Below, one piece after another: positions 44,076-52,982 of a DNA stretch of 64,000 bases. Both the position numbers and the translations under genes were made by a program. A model generated the notes under the pieces. That model saw only the letters and a list, made by a program, of their open reading frames with translations. It did no database searches and had not been told where the DNA came from. Each line of letters opens with the position of its first letter. Positions within the stretch are counted from its first letter, which is position 1. Origin of the DNA: Bradyrhizobium sp. 200 (GTDB taxonomy: Bacteria > Pseudomonadota > Alphaproteobacteria > Rhizobiales > Xanthobacteraceae); contig NZ_CP064689.1 in assembly GCF_023100945.1 (NCBI RefSeq), positions 6,492,001 through 6,556,000 of the forward strand. Reading direction: 5' to 3'.

Positions 44076-45352
44076 GACGCGTTCCTTTCCTGCTGGCTAC
44101 GGCGCTGGAACAGATCGTGGAACACCGGGAAGATCTCGCTGCGCTCGTTGACCTTGCGCATCGATAGCGGTGCGCCGTTCGCGCGCAGACCCTCGTAAAG
44201 GGTCCACAGCGACGAATTGGGCATTTCATAGGACAGGCCGTTTTCCTGGCCGACCTCCAGATAGGCAAAAAACTGGCTGACCGGCAGGATCTTGTCGGTC
44301 AGCAGCCGGCTCGTGACCTCGCCATCCGCGTAGGAATTGTCGCCGTCGGATGCCTGCGCGGCATAGATATTCCAGTCCTCCGGCCGGAACCGCGACCGCA
44401 CGATGTCGTGCATTGCCTGCAACGCGCTCGACACCAGCGTGCCGCCGGAAGCCGGTCCGTAAAAGAACGTCTGCTCGTCGACCTCTTCGGCCCGGTCGGT
44501 ATGCCGGATGAAAACGATCTCGACGTGACGATAGCGCCGCTTCAGGAACACGTAGAGCAGCATATAGAAGCGCTTGGCGAGATCCTTCATATGCTCGGTC
44601 ATCGAACCCGAGACGTCCATCAGGCAGAACATGACAGCCTGCGCCACCGGCTTCGGCACCGTCTCGAAACGCCGGTAGCGGATGTCGATCGGATCGATGA
44701 ACGGGATCCGTTTGATCTTCGCCTTCAAGGCCTCGATCTCGGCCAAGAGCTCGGCGCGGCGCGCCTCGTCGCTGCAATCCGCCAGCTCCGCCTCAAGGGC
44801 TGCCAGCACCTCCGGCCTCGGTCGCCGCAGCGCGACGCGACGCGCCAAGGCGCGGCTTACCGTTCGGCTCACCGAAATATTGGCGGGCGAGCCGGAGGTC
44901 GTGTAACCCGCCCGGCGAATGCCCTGGCTTTCGACCTCGGCCAGCTTTCGCTTGGCGAGATCGGGCAATTCCAGGTCGTCCAGGAACAGGTCGACGAACT
45001 CGTCGCGGCTGAGAACGAAGCGGAACGTATCTTCGCTGTCGCCCTCGCCCGCACCCCTGCCCTTGCCGCCGCCCTGGCTCGGGCGCGGAAGCATGTCGCC
45101 TTCGACGAACTTCTTGTTTCCGGGCAGCACCATGTCGCGGGTGCCACCCTCGCGGCGAAAGCGCGGCTCATCCATGCCATCGATCGGCACGCTGACCTCG
45201 CCGCCTTCCAGGACATCCTTGATGTCCCGGTCCTGCGACGATTTCTTCACCGCCCCCTGAACCAGCGCCTTGGCCCGACGCAGAAAGCGCTGGCGATTCT
45301 CCAGACTCTTGCTACCTGGATTCAGGCGCCGGTCGACGATGTGAATGGCCAC
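44072..45352 (-). CDS. DUF444 family protein (YeaH/YhbH)
   Basis: This 426-residue protein has a variable, charged N-terminal third containing GGGKGRGAGEG. The conserved remainder resembles a von Willebrand factor A fold: AVMFCLMDVSGSMTEHMKDLAKRFYMLLY with the metal-site DVSGS, and GTLVSSALQAMHDIV. It is the constant partner of the PrkA kinase. It starts 13 bp after the prkA stop and overlaps the spoVR start. Its molecular role is unknown. Confidence 0.92.
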   Translation of the reverse strand: MAIHIVDRRLNPGSKSLENRQRFLRRAKALVQGAVKKSSQDRDIKDVLEGGEVSVPIDGMDEPRFRREGGTRDMVLPGNKKFVEGDMLPRPSQGGGKGRGAGEGDSEDTFRFVLSRDEFVDLFLDDLELPDLAKRKLAEVESQGIRRAGYTTSGSPANISVSRTVSRALARRVALRRPRPEVLAALEAELADCSDEARRAELLAEIEALKAKIKRIPFIDPIDIRYRRFETVPKPVAQAVMFCLMDVSGSMTEHMKDLAKRFYMLLYVFLKRRYRHVEIVFIRHTDRAEEVDEQTFFYGPASGGTLVSSALQAMHDIVRSRFRPEDWNIYAAQASDGDNSYADGEVTSRLLTDKILPVSQFFAYLEVGQENGLSYEMPNSSLWTLYEGLRANGAPLSMRKVNERSEIFPVFHDLFQRRSQQERNAS

Positions 45353-45365
45353 GTTTTCATCCGCC

Positions 45366-47309
45366 TCAGCCAGCCTGTTTTACGCGCATGTACCACTCGA
45401 CCAGCCTGCGAACCTGCCGCTCGGTGTAGCCGCGCTCGACCATGCGCGCGACGAAGTCGTCATGCTTCTTCTCGGTGTCGCCGTCCTTCTTCGAGCCGAA
45501 GGAAATGACGGGAAGCAGATCCTCGACCTGGGAGAATATCCGCTTTTCGATCACTTCGCGAATCTTCTCGTAGCTGGTCCAGGACGGATTCTTGCCGCTG
45601 TTCTGGGCCCGCGACCGCAGCGAGAACTTGACCACCTCGTTGCGGAAGTCCTTGGGGTTGGCGATGCCGGCCGGCTTTTCGATCTTGGTCAACTCCTGAT
45701 TGAGCAGTTCGCGATCGAGCAGTTGCCCGGTGTCGGGGTCCTTGAAATCCTGATCCTCGATCCAGGCATCGGCATAGTCGACATAGCGATCGAACAGGTT
45801 CTGGCCGTAATCCGAATAGGATTCGAGATAGGCCTTCTGGATCTCATGCCCGATGAATTCGGCATAGCGCGGCGCCAGTTCGGCCTTGATGAACTCGAGG
45901 TAACGCTTCTCGACTTCGTCGGGAAGCTGCTCGCGCCGGATCGACTGCTCCAGCGTGTACATCAAATGGACCGCATCGGCACCGACCTCATTGGTGTCGT
46001 GATTGAAGGTCGCCGCAAGGACCTTGAAGGCGAAGCGGGTCGAAACGCCGTCCATGCCTTCATCGACGCCGGCGGCATCCCTGTATTCCTGAACGCTGCG
46101 CGCCTTCGGATCGGATTCCTTCAGGCTGTCACCGTCATAGACCCGCATCTTGGCGAACACGGTCGAGTTCTCGTGTTTGCGCAACCGCGACATGACAGAG
46201 AAGCGCGCCATCGTTTCCAGCGTGGCCGGCGCGCACGGCGCGGTAGCCAGCTCGGAGCCCTGGATCAGCTTCTCGTAGATCTTCTGCTCTTCGGTGACGC
46301 GCAAGACGTACGGCACCTTGATGACACAGATACGGTCGATGAAGGCCTCGTTGTTCTTGTTGGTCTTGAAGCTTTGCCACTCGGCCTCGTTGGAGTGGGC
46401 GAGAATGATACCGGTGAACGGGATCGCGCCGATGTTCTCGGTCCCGATATAGTTGCCTTCCTGCGTCGCCGTCAGCAGCGGATGCAGCATCTTGATCGGC
46501 GCCTTGAACATTTCGACGAATTCGAGAATGCCCTGGTTGGCGCGGTTGAGGCCGCCCGAATAGCTGTAGGCGTCGGGATCGTTCTGGGCGAAGGTCTCCA
46601 GCTTGCGGATGTCGACCTTGCCGACCAGCGACGAGATGTCCTGGTTGTTTTCGTCGCCGGGCTCGGTCTTGGCGATCGCGATCTGGCGCAGCCGCGACGG
46701 CTGGATCTTGGCGACGCGGAATTGCGAGATGTCGCCACCGAAGGCTTCGAGACGCTTGTAGCACCACGGGCTCATCAGCCCGCTGAGACGGCGGCGCGGA
46801 ATGCCGTACTTCTCCTCGAGCATCGGCCCGAGCGATTCCGGATCGAACAGGCTGAGCGGACTTTCGAACACCGGGCTCAGTTCGTCGCCGGCCTTCAACA
46901 CGTAGATGGGGTGGACTTCCATCAACGACTTGAGGCGTTCGGCGAGCGAGGATTTTCCGCCGCCGACGGGCCCGAGCAGATAGAGTATCTGCTTGCGCTC
47001 TTCGAGGCCCTGCGCCGCGTGACGGAAGAACCCGACGATGCGCTCGATCGTGTCTTCCATTCCGTAGAAGCCGGCGAAGGCCGGGTAGAGCCGCATCGTG
47101 CGATTCAAAAAGATTCGGCCAAGGCGAGGGTCCTTGGCCGTGTCAATCATCTGAGGCTCACCGATTGCAGCTAGCAATCGCTCGGCGGCATTGGCATATC
47201 GCATCGGATCGCTTCGACACGACTCCAGATATTCCGCCATCGACATGTCGGTCTGGCTTCGAGCTTCGAAGGACCGGGCGAAAGCATTGAACAGAGAATC
47301 GTTGTACAT
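45366..47309 (-). CDS. prkA: PrkA-type serine protein kinase (YeaG)
   Basis: This is a 647-residue AAA-type protein kinase. Its P-loop is LLGPVGGGKSSLAERL, followed by the conserved FILAHSNEAEW-like stretch (GIILAHSNEAEWQSFK) and DRICVIKVPYVLRVTEEQKIYEKLI. The C-terminal PrkA domain ends PSWTSYEKIREVIEKRIFSQVEDLLP. Homologues act in sustained nitrogen starvation (E. coli YeaG) and sporulation. ATG 47309 is favoured over 47330 because GGAG is well spaced. It leads the prkA-DUF444-spoVR operon; two candidate promoters lie upstream. Confidence 0.92.
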   Translation of the reverse strand: MYNDSLFNAFARSFEARSQTDMSMAEYLESCRSDPMRYANAAERLLAAIGEPQMIDTAKDPRLGRIFLNRTMRLYPAFAGFYGMEDTIERIVGFFRHAAQGLEERKQILYLLGPVGGGKSSLAERLKSLMEVHPIYVLKAGDELSPVFESPLSLFDPESLGPMLEEKYGIPRRRLSGLMSPWCYKRLEAFGGDISQFRVAKIQPSRLRQIAIAKTEPGDENNQDISSLVGKVDIRKLETFAQNDPDAYSYSGGLNRANQGILEFVEMFKAPIKMLHPLLTATQEGNYIGTENIGAIPFTGIILAHSNEAEWQSFKTNKNNEAFIDRICVIKVPYVLRVTEEQKIYEKLIQGSELATAPCAPATLETMARFSVMSRLRKHENSTVFAKMRVYDGDSLKESDPKARSVQEYRDAAGVDEGMDGVSTRFAFKVLAATFNHDTNEVGADAVHLMYTLEQSIRREQLPDEVEKRYLEFIKAELAPRYAEFIGHEIQKAYLESYSDYGQNLFDRYVDYADAWIEDQDFKDPDTGQLLDRELLNQELTKIEKPAGIANPKDFRNEVVKFSLRSRAQNSGKNPSWTSYEKIREVIEKRIFSQVEDLLPVISFGSKKDGDTEKKHDDFVARMVERGYTERQVRRLVEWYMRVKQAG

Positions 47310-47335
47310 GATCCGTCTCTCCATGGTCACCTGTA

Positions 47336-47361
47336 AATGCCGGACGCACCACTCGGGTTCC
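47336..47361 (-). promoter_or_regulatory. Candidate EcfG-like promoter of prkA (one mismatch)
   Basis: Read leftwards it is GGAAC-N17-CATT, against the alphaproteobacterial general-stress consensus GGAAC-N16/17-CGTT. The transcript would start about 20 bp before ATG 47309. One mismatch in the -10 element keeps confidence low. Confidence 0.35.
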
Positions 47362-47444
47362 AGTGTCGGAGCGTCACAGCTTCCGTTCGCGAATCACCAT
47401 CAGCACATGCACCAATTGGACACGCGAGCGACTTCACAATGCAA

Positions 47445-47461
47445 TGCAATAGTCGTGCTAA
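47445..47461 (-). promoter_or_regulatory. Candidate sigma-54 promoter of prkA (one mismatch)
   Basis: Read leftwards it is TTAGCACGACTATTGCA, compared with TTGGCACG-N4-TTGCA. The -12 GC and the 10-bp spacing are intact; one G of the -24 GG is A. The leader would be about 125 nt. E. coli yeaGH is known to be RpoN/NtrC dependent, which is why this near match is listed. Confidence 0.35.
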
Positions 47462-47808
47462 GGGCCTCCTCCTCGTAAAGATACGGTGCCATTTCGCTCG
47501 CGTTGTAGCCGTGCTGCAACATTTTCACCGGGTAAGTACCGAGCATCATGTAAGGGGTTTTTTAAGGAATCTAAGCGGTCGTGCGGCTCGAATCGGCGCT
47601 GGCTAGGCGATCCCAGCGGCAAAGCTGGAAAATCCAGGCTTCCGAACCGCACGAACGTGCAATAATGGCGCCTTTTGTGACCTTCGGACGGCCGGTCAGC
47701 GGCAAATAAGGCCAAGATTAACACGCGTTCATCGCGGACTGGGTGTTGAACGTACCCTGCGCCAACTGCAACTAAAGTAATATGCCGCGCGTTTAATCCG
47801 AGTCTGCC
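47462..47808. other. Remainder of divergent gap prkA / exported protein
   Basis: No gene was found. It includes an AT-rich stretch GGGGTTTTTTAAGGAATC (47554-47571) and presumably the promoter of the gene at 47809. I see no NtrC-type dyad that would support the sigma-54 candidate. Confidence 0.4.
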
Positions 47809-48414
47809 ATGAAATACACCCGCATCGCCGCCGCCATTGCCTCCGTCGTCGTAGCGAATGTCTGTCACGCCCAGGAGGGCGTCGACAAAGCCAAAGCCAC
47901 CGCCTTCGATGCCCGGATGTTCGGCGGCCCGCTCAGCCAGAAGACCTATGCCTGCTTCGTGCGTCGTTATGACGCCAGCCATCTGGCACGGCATCCGAAG
48001 CAGAAAGTCAGCGCGATGAAGCTGCTGGTGACGGCCGAGGACGCACCGGAAGACAAGACCGTCAATTACTCGTTCCGCCTCGGCTTCAAATATCGCCACC
48101 GCGCCGGCAATTTCGATTCCAGCGGCTACTGCAATCACATCGTCGCCGAAAACACCGGCGGCGAAATTCGGCTTGGCTGCGGCGTCGATTGCGAAGGCGG
48201 CGGCATTGAAGTGGCGATGAAGGACGACAAATCCGCGCTGATCCGACTGGAGCGGATCAGGATCTGGGAGCGTAACAAACCCGACGACGACGCCAGCAAT
48301 GATTTGGTTGCCGGCGCCGACGACAAGATCTTCCGCGTTGATCGCTCCGATCTGCACGAATGCTCCGAGTTGGTGACGGATCGCAAGGAGCTTGCGGCAC
48401 TCCGGCACAAATGA
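47809..48414 (+). CDS. Exported hypothetical protein
   Basis: This 201-residue protein has a signal peptide (RIAAAIASVVVANVCHA, cleaved after residue ~20). The mature part has five Cys (YACFVRR, GYCNHIV, GCGVDC, HECSEL) that could pair in the periplasm, and short beta-rich stretches (VNYSFRLGFKYRHRAGNF). I do not recognise the family. It is alone, divergent from the prkA operon, and followed by an unusual direct repeat. Confidence 0.7.
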   Translation: MKYTRIAAAIASVVVANVCHAQEGVDKAKATAFDARMFGGPLSQKTYACFVRRYDASHLARHPKQKVSAMKLLVTAEDAPEDKTVNYSFRLGFKYRHRAGNFDSSGYCNHIVAENTGGEIRLGCGVDCEGGGIEVAMKDDKSALIRLERIRIWERNKPDDDASNDLVAGADDKIFRVDRSDLHECSELVTDRKELAALRHK

Positions 48415-48418
48415 GCCA

Positions 48419-48491
48419 TACTACATAGGTTGGTGCGCCTCACTACTTTGGTAAGCCCCACTACTTGGGTCTGTGACCCACACTACTTTGG
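48419..48491. repeat. Direct repeats of an ACTACTTTGG motif in a 40-bp duplication
   Basis: Four related 11-mers start at 48419 (TACTACATAGG), 48441 (CACTACTTTGG), 48459 (CACTACTTGGG) and 48481 (CACTACTTTGG). The spacings are 22, 18 and 22, so the block looks like a 40-bp unit present twice. It is located right after the stop of the exported protein. Function is unknown; it may be protein-binding iterons or a degenerate tandem duplication. Confidence 0.65.
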
Positions 48492-49121
48492 CCGGAAAGA
48501 TTTCATGCATCGACGCAATATCCTCTGGGGCGCGATTTCGGTGAGACCGTGAGGTCTTGGGCCTTTAGATCTTGCCGCGTGACGTGAACCTTTCACATCA
48601 ATCCAATCGCTCATTTGGACGATCCGGTCGCCGTAGTTTCGCCCGCTGTATCGGGTTGAATACTTCGTGTGTTCGGATTCAGCCGCGATGGCGCGTGCGC
48701 GCCCGCCCCCATACCGACATGCGGATTGTGTCCTCCTGCAACCGCCCGCGGAATGTTTTGCGCATGAACCCTCAGATGCACGCCGATGCCGGCCGCGTCC
48801 GCCGCGATCGGACCAGGCGCGATCAGATCACACAAAAGCGCGAGGCAGGCGGGGCACGAAGAACAACGGCTCATGACGGCCCCCTTCACGACTTCGTGCT
48901 TGTGCCCGTTGGTGTCATAATTCCGGAAGCCCGTTCGACCGATCCGCCGGGATCGCGCCCTGCAAGGACAGCCATTTTCGGGATCGAACCGGTGCCAATG
49001 GTGTTATCGTCCGGGACCGCCCCATTCCATCCGGCTGCATGGCCAACCAAATGTTGACTTTCCGGCCCTGCCCCCGAAAGCTGCCGGAAACCCAAGAAAC
49101 CGACCGAACAGAACAGGCACC
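48492..49121. other. Long gap before the sugar-phosphate operon
   Basis: 630 bp without a confident gene. A minus-strand frame at 48611-48874 (87 codons, beginning MSRCSSCPAC, with GAAGGGGG upstream) is possible but lacks family features. The end of the gap must carry the promoter of the tal-pgi operon; no perfect EcfG, sigma-54 or palindromic site was found. Confidence 0.4.
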
Positions 49122-51968
49122 ATGAATCCCGTCAAAGCACTCGAAAACCATGGCCAGGCGATCTGGCTGGACTTCCTCGCCCGCGGCTTCGTCGCCAAGG
49201 GCGACCTCCAGGCGCTGATCGATACCGACGGCGTCAAGGGCGTGACATCGAACCCTTCGATCTTCGAAAAGGCGATCGGCAGTTCGGACGAATATGACGG
49301 CGCGATCGGTCACGCGCTGAAGGCGGGGGACCGCCCCGTCGCCGACCTGTTCGAGGCGCTCGCCGTCGAGGACATCCAGAACGCCGCCGACGTGCTGCGC
49401 CCGGTTTACGACCGCCTGAACGGCAATGACGGTTTCGTCAGCCTAGAGGTCTCGCCCTATCTGGCGATGGACACCAAGGGGACCATTGCGGAAGCCGAAC
49501 GGCTCTGGAAGGACGTCAAGCGGCAGAACCTGATGGTGAAGGTGCCGGCCACGCCGGAAGGGCTGCCTGCGATCGAACATCTGATCGGCGAAGGCATCAG
49601 CATCAACATCACGCTGCTGTTCTCGCAAGACGTCTATCGCGAGGTGGCGGAGGCCTATATCGCCGGCCTGGAAAAACTCGTCGCCAGCGGCGGCGATCCC
49701 GCGCCTGTCGCCAGCGTCGCCTCCTTTTTCGTCAGCCGCATCGACAGCGCGGTCGACAAGCAGCTCGATGAGAAGATCGCCAAAGCCAATGACCCCAGCG
49801 AGAAGGAGCGGCTGAGCGCGCTGAAAGGCAAGGTCGCCATCGCCAACGCCAAGCTTGCCTATCAGGACTACAAGCGGCTGTTCGCAGGCCCGCGCTGGGA
49901 GAAGCTTGCGGCCAAGGGCGCGAAGCCGCAGCGCTTGCTGTGGGCGTCCACCGGCACCAAGAACAAGGACTACAGCGATGTGCTGTATGTCGAGGAATTG
50001 ATCGGCCCCAACACCGTCAACACCGTGCCGCCGGCAACGCTCAATGCATTCCGCGACCATGGCAAGTTGAGGGACAGCCTCGAGGAGGATGTCGAGGACG
50101 CAAGGCGCGTGCTGGAAGAGCTCGAAAAGTCCGGCATCTCGCTCGACGCCATCACGGAAGAACTGGTCAAGGACGGCGTCAAGCTGTTTGCGGATGCGGC
50201 CGACAAGCTCTATGGCGCGGTCGCGCAGAAGCGCGCGGTCTCGCTCAGTGGCGGCATCGACCGCCAGCAGCTCGCGCTCGGCGATGGCATCCGGAAGGCC
50301 ATGGAGAAGAGCACCGAGGACTGGCGTGCATCGGCTACCATCCGCCGCCTGTGGCAGAAGAACCAATCGGTCTGGACCGATGACGACGAGAACAAGTGGC
50401 TGGGCTGGCTGAACAGCCCTGCGGCCGCCAACGTCGCCGATTACGAGGATTTTGCCCGCCGCGTGAAGGGACAGAATTTCAGCGATGCCGTCGTACTCGG
50501 CATGGGCGGATCGAGCCTCGGGCCGGAAGTGCTGGCGGAAACGTTCGCCAGGAAATCCGGCTTCCCGAAGCTGCATGTGCTCGATTCCACCGATCCCGCG
50601 CAGGTGCGCGCGATGGAGGATGCGGTCGACCTCGCCCACACGCTGTTCATTGTTTCCAGCAAATCCGGCGGCACCACCGAGCCGAACGTGATGAAGGATT
50701 ACTTCTTCGATCGCGTTTCAAAGACCATCGGCAAGGACAAGGCGGGCCACCGCTTCATCGCCGTCACCGATCCCGGTTCGTCGTTGGAGAAGACCGCGAT
50801 CAAGCAAGGCTTTGCCCGCATCTTCCATGGCGATCCCGCGATCGGCGGACGCTATTCGGTGCTGTCGCCGTTCGGGCTGGTGCCGGCGGCGGCTGCCGGT
50901 ATCGACGTTCGCAGCGTGATCACGCACGCGCTTGCAATGGTACGCTCCTGCGGCGCCGACGTGCCGCCGCATGAAAACCCGGGCGTGCAGCTTGGGCTGG
51001 CGATGGGGCTCGCCGGCCTTGAAGGCCGCGACAAGGTGACGATTACCTCGTCGGAGAAGATCGCGGATTTCGGCGCCTGGGCCGAACAACTGATCGCCGA
51101 ATCCACCGGCAAGGACGGCAAGGGCCTGATCCCGATTGACGGCGAGCCGCTCGGCGATCCCTCGCTTTACGACGACGACCGCTTCTTCATCGATATCCGC
51201 ACCGAAGGTGAGGACAACGCCTCGCATGACGACCGGCTCAAAGCGCTGGAGGCGGCCGGGCATCCCGTGGCCCGCATCGTCATGAAATCGATCGACCACA
51301 TCGGCCAGGAATTTTTCCGGTTCGAGATGGCGACCGCCGTGGCCGGCGTGATCCTCGGTATCAATCCGTTCAACCAGCCCGACGTGGAAGCAGCCAAGAT
51401 CAAGACTCGCGAGCTGACCGGTGCGTTCGAGAAGACCGGTTCGCTGCCTGCGGAGACGCCGGTGATCTCGACCGATGAAGCCGATCTCTACACCGACGCG
51501 CACAACGCCGACGAGCTGCGCAAGGCCGGCGCCGACGGCACGCTCAGCTCCTGGATCAAGGCGCATCTGTCGCGTTCGGAGAGCGGCGACTATGTCGCCC
51601 TGCTCGCCTATATCGCGCGAGACCCCGGCACGATCGGCTCGCTGCAGAAGATGCGGCTTGCGGTGCGCGACAAGCACCACGTTGCAACCTGCGCCGAATT
51701 CGGCCCGCGCTTCCTGCACTCCACCGGCCAGGCCTACAAGGGCGGCCCCGATAGCGGCGTGTTCCTGCAGATCACGGCCGATGATACCGAGGATTTGCCG
51801 GTGCCCAGACAGAAGGCGAGTTTCGGCATCATCAAGGCGGCGCAGGCGCGCGGCGATTTCGACGTGCTCACCGAACGTGGACGGCGCGCGCTGCGCGTCC
51901 ATCTCAAGGGCGATCTCGGATCGGGACTGTCCGCACTCGATGCCGCGATTGCGGAAGCGCTCGCTTAA
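49122..51968 (+). CDS. Bifunctional transaldolase / glucose-6-phosphate isomerase
   Basis: This is a 948-residue natural fusion. Residues ~1-370 are a transaldolase with Schiff-base Lys140 (NLMVKVPATPEG) and the GVTSNPSIFEKAI and ASTGTKNKDYSD signatures. Residues ~400-948 are phosphoglucose isomerase (VLGMGGSSLGPEVLAE, SSKSGGTTEPN, FGAWAEQLIAESTGKDGKG, GINPFNQPDVEAAK). The protein links the pentose phosphate shunt to hexose phosphate. It heads an operon with gnd (12-bp gap), zwf, pgl, gntK and a HAD phosphatase. Alphaproteobacteria commonly carry this fusion. Confidence 0.95.
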   Translation: MNPVKALENHGQAIWLDFLARGFVAKGDLQALIDTDGVKGVTSNPSIFEKAIGSSDEYDGAIGHALKAGDRPVADLFEALAVEDIQNAADVLRPVYDRLNGNDGFVSLEVSPYLAMDTKGTIAEAERLWKDVKRQNLMVKVPATPEGLPAIEHLIGEGISINITLLFSQDVYREVAEAYIAGLEKLVASGGDPAPVASVASFFVSRIDSAVDKQLDEKIAKANDPSEKERLSALKGKVAIANAKLAYQDYKRLFAGPRWEKLAAKGAKPQRLLWASTGTKNKDYSDVLYVEELIGPNTVNTVPPATLNAFRDHGKLRDSLEEDVEDARRVLEELEKSGISLDAITEELVKDGVKLFADAADKLYGAVAQKRAVSLSGGIDRQQLALGDGIRKAMEKSTEDWRASATIRRLWQKNQSVWTDDDENKWLGWLNSPAAANVADYEDFARRVKGQNFSDAVVLGMGGSSLGPEVLAETFARKSGFPKLHVLDSTDPAQVRAMEDAVDLAHTLFIVSSKSGGTTEPNVMKDYFFDRVSKTIGKDKAGHRFIAVTDPGSSLEKTAIKQGFARIFHGDPAIGGRYSVLSPFGLVPAAAAGIDVRSVITHALAMVRSCGADVPPHENPGVQLGLAMGLAGLEGRDKVTITSSEKIADFGAWAEQLIAESTGKDGKGLIPIDGEPLGDPSLYDDDRFFIDIRTEGEDNASHDDRLKALEAAGHPVARIVMKSIDHIGQEFFRFEMATAVAGVILGINPFNQPDVEAAKIKTRELTGAFEKTGSLPAETPVISTDEADLYTDAHNADELRKAGADGTLSSWIKAHLSRSESGDYVALLAYIARDPGTIGSLQKMRLAVRDKHHVATCAEFGPRFLHSTGQAYKGGPDSGVFLQITADDTEDLPVPRQKASFGIIKAAQARGDFDVLTERGRRALRVHLKGDLGSGLSALDAAIAEALA

Positions 51969-51980
51969 GGAAGTCAGGAT

Positions 51981-52976
51981 ATGCAACTGGGCATGATCGG
52001 CCTCGGCCGTATGGGTGGCAATATCGTCCGCCGGTTGATGAAGAACGGCCACACCGCCGTGGTCTACGACAAGGATGCGAAGGCGGTCGCCGCGCTTGCG
52101 GCGGATGGCGCAACCGGCGCCGATACGCTGGAAGATTTCGTGGCCAAACTCGAAAAGCCGCGCACCGCCTGGGTGATGCTGCCGGCGGGCAAGATCACCG
52201 AGGCGACCATCGAGGCACTGGCAAAGCTGATGCAGGGCGGCGACGTCATCATCGACGGCGGCAACACGTTCTGGCAGGACGACGTCCGCCGCGGCGCGGC
52301 GCTGAGGGCAAAGGGCCTGCACTATCTCGACGTCGGCACCAGCGGCGGCGTCTGGGGCATCGAGCGCGGCTATTGCATGATGATCGGCGGCGACAAGGCG
52401 GTGGTTGACCGGCTCGATCCGATCTTCAAGACGCTGGCGCCGGGCGCTGGCGACATCCCGCACACGCCCGGGCGCGAGGGCCGCGACCCGCGCGTTGAGC
52501 AGGGCTACATTCACGCCGGTCCGTCGGGCGCCGGACACTTCGTCAAGATGATCCACAACGGCATCGAATACGGCCTGATGCAGGCCTATGCCGAAGGGTT
52601 TGATATCCTGAAGAACGCCAATATAGAGACGCTGCCGCCGGAGCACCGCTTCGCGTTCGACATCGCCGATATCGCCGAGGTATGGCGGCGCGGCAGCGTG
52701 ATCCCGTCTTGGCTGCTTGATCTCACATCCTCCGCGCTCGCGGAAAACCAGACGCTGGATAATTACTCGGGCTTTGTGGAGGATTCCGGCGAGGGGCGCT
52801 GGACAGTCAACGCCGCGATCGACGAGGCCGTGCCGGCCGAAGTGCTGACCGCGGCGCTCTATGCGCGCTTCCGTTCCCGCAAGGATCACACCTTTGCGGA
52901 AAAGATCCTGTCCGCGATGCGGGCCGGTTTCGGCGGCCACAAGGAGCCGCCGAAGAAACCTGACTCGAAGGCCTGA
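51981..52976 (+). CDS. gnd: 6-phosphogluconate dehydrogenase, decarboxylating (short form)
   Basis: This 331-residue enzyme converts 6-phosphogluconate to ribulose 5-phosphate. It opens with the nucleotide fold [20 protein letters not shown]. The family motifs [12 protein letters not shown] and [20 protein letters not shown] carry substrate contacts, and the catalytic Lys lies in [19 protein letters not shown]. The short length and the H-x-x-V fold with a nearby acidic residue belong to the YqeC/GndA group, often NAD-preferring; cofactor use is not proven. It lies 6 bp before zwf. Confidence 0.93.
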   Translation: MQLGMIGLGRMGGNIVRRLMKNGHTAVVYDKDAKAVAALAADGATGADTLEDFVAKLEKPRTAWVMLPAGKITEATIEALAKLMQGGDVIIDGGNTFWQDDVRRGAALRAKGLHYLDVGTSGGVWGIERGYCMMIGGDKAVVDRLDPIFKTLAPGAGDIPHTPGREGRDPRVEQGYIHAGPSGAGHFVKMIHNGIEYGLMQAYAEGFDILKNANIETLPPEHRFAFDIADIAEVWRRGSVIPSWLLDLTSSALAENQTLDNYSGFVEDSGEGRWTVNAAIDEAVPAEVLTAALYARFRSRKDHTFAEKILSAMRAGFGGHKEPPKKPDSKA

Positions 52977-52982
52977 GCAGTC

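Noticed and set aside
45345..47174. 609-codon plus-strand frame opposite prkA
   Set aside because: Shadow of the clearly recognisable PrkA kinase.
47458..48408. 316-codon minus-strand frame opposite the exported protein at 47809
   Set aside because: The plus-strand frame has a real signal peptide and paired Cys; the minus frame has no features.
48611..48874. 87-codon minus-strand frame with a CSSCPAC start
   Set aside because: A plausible ribosome site exists, but the sequence is low-information and no family is recognised; not enough to call a gene.
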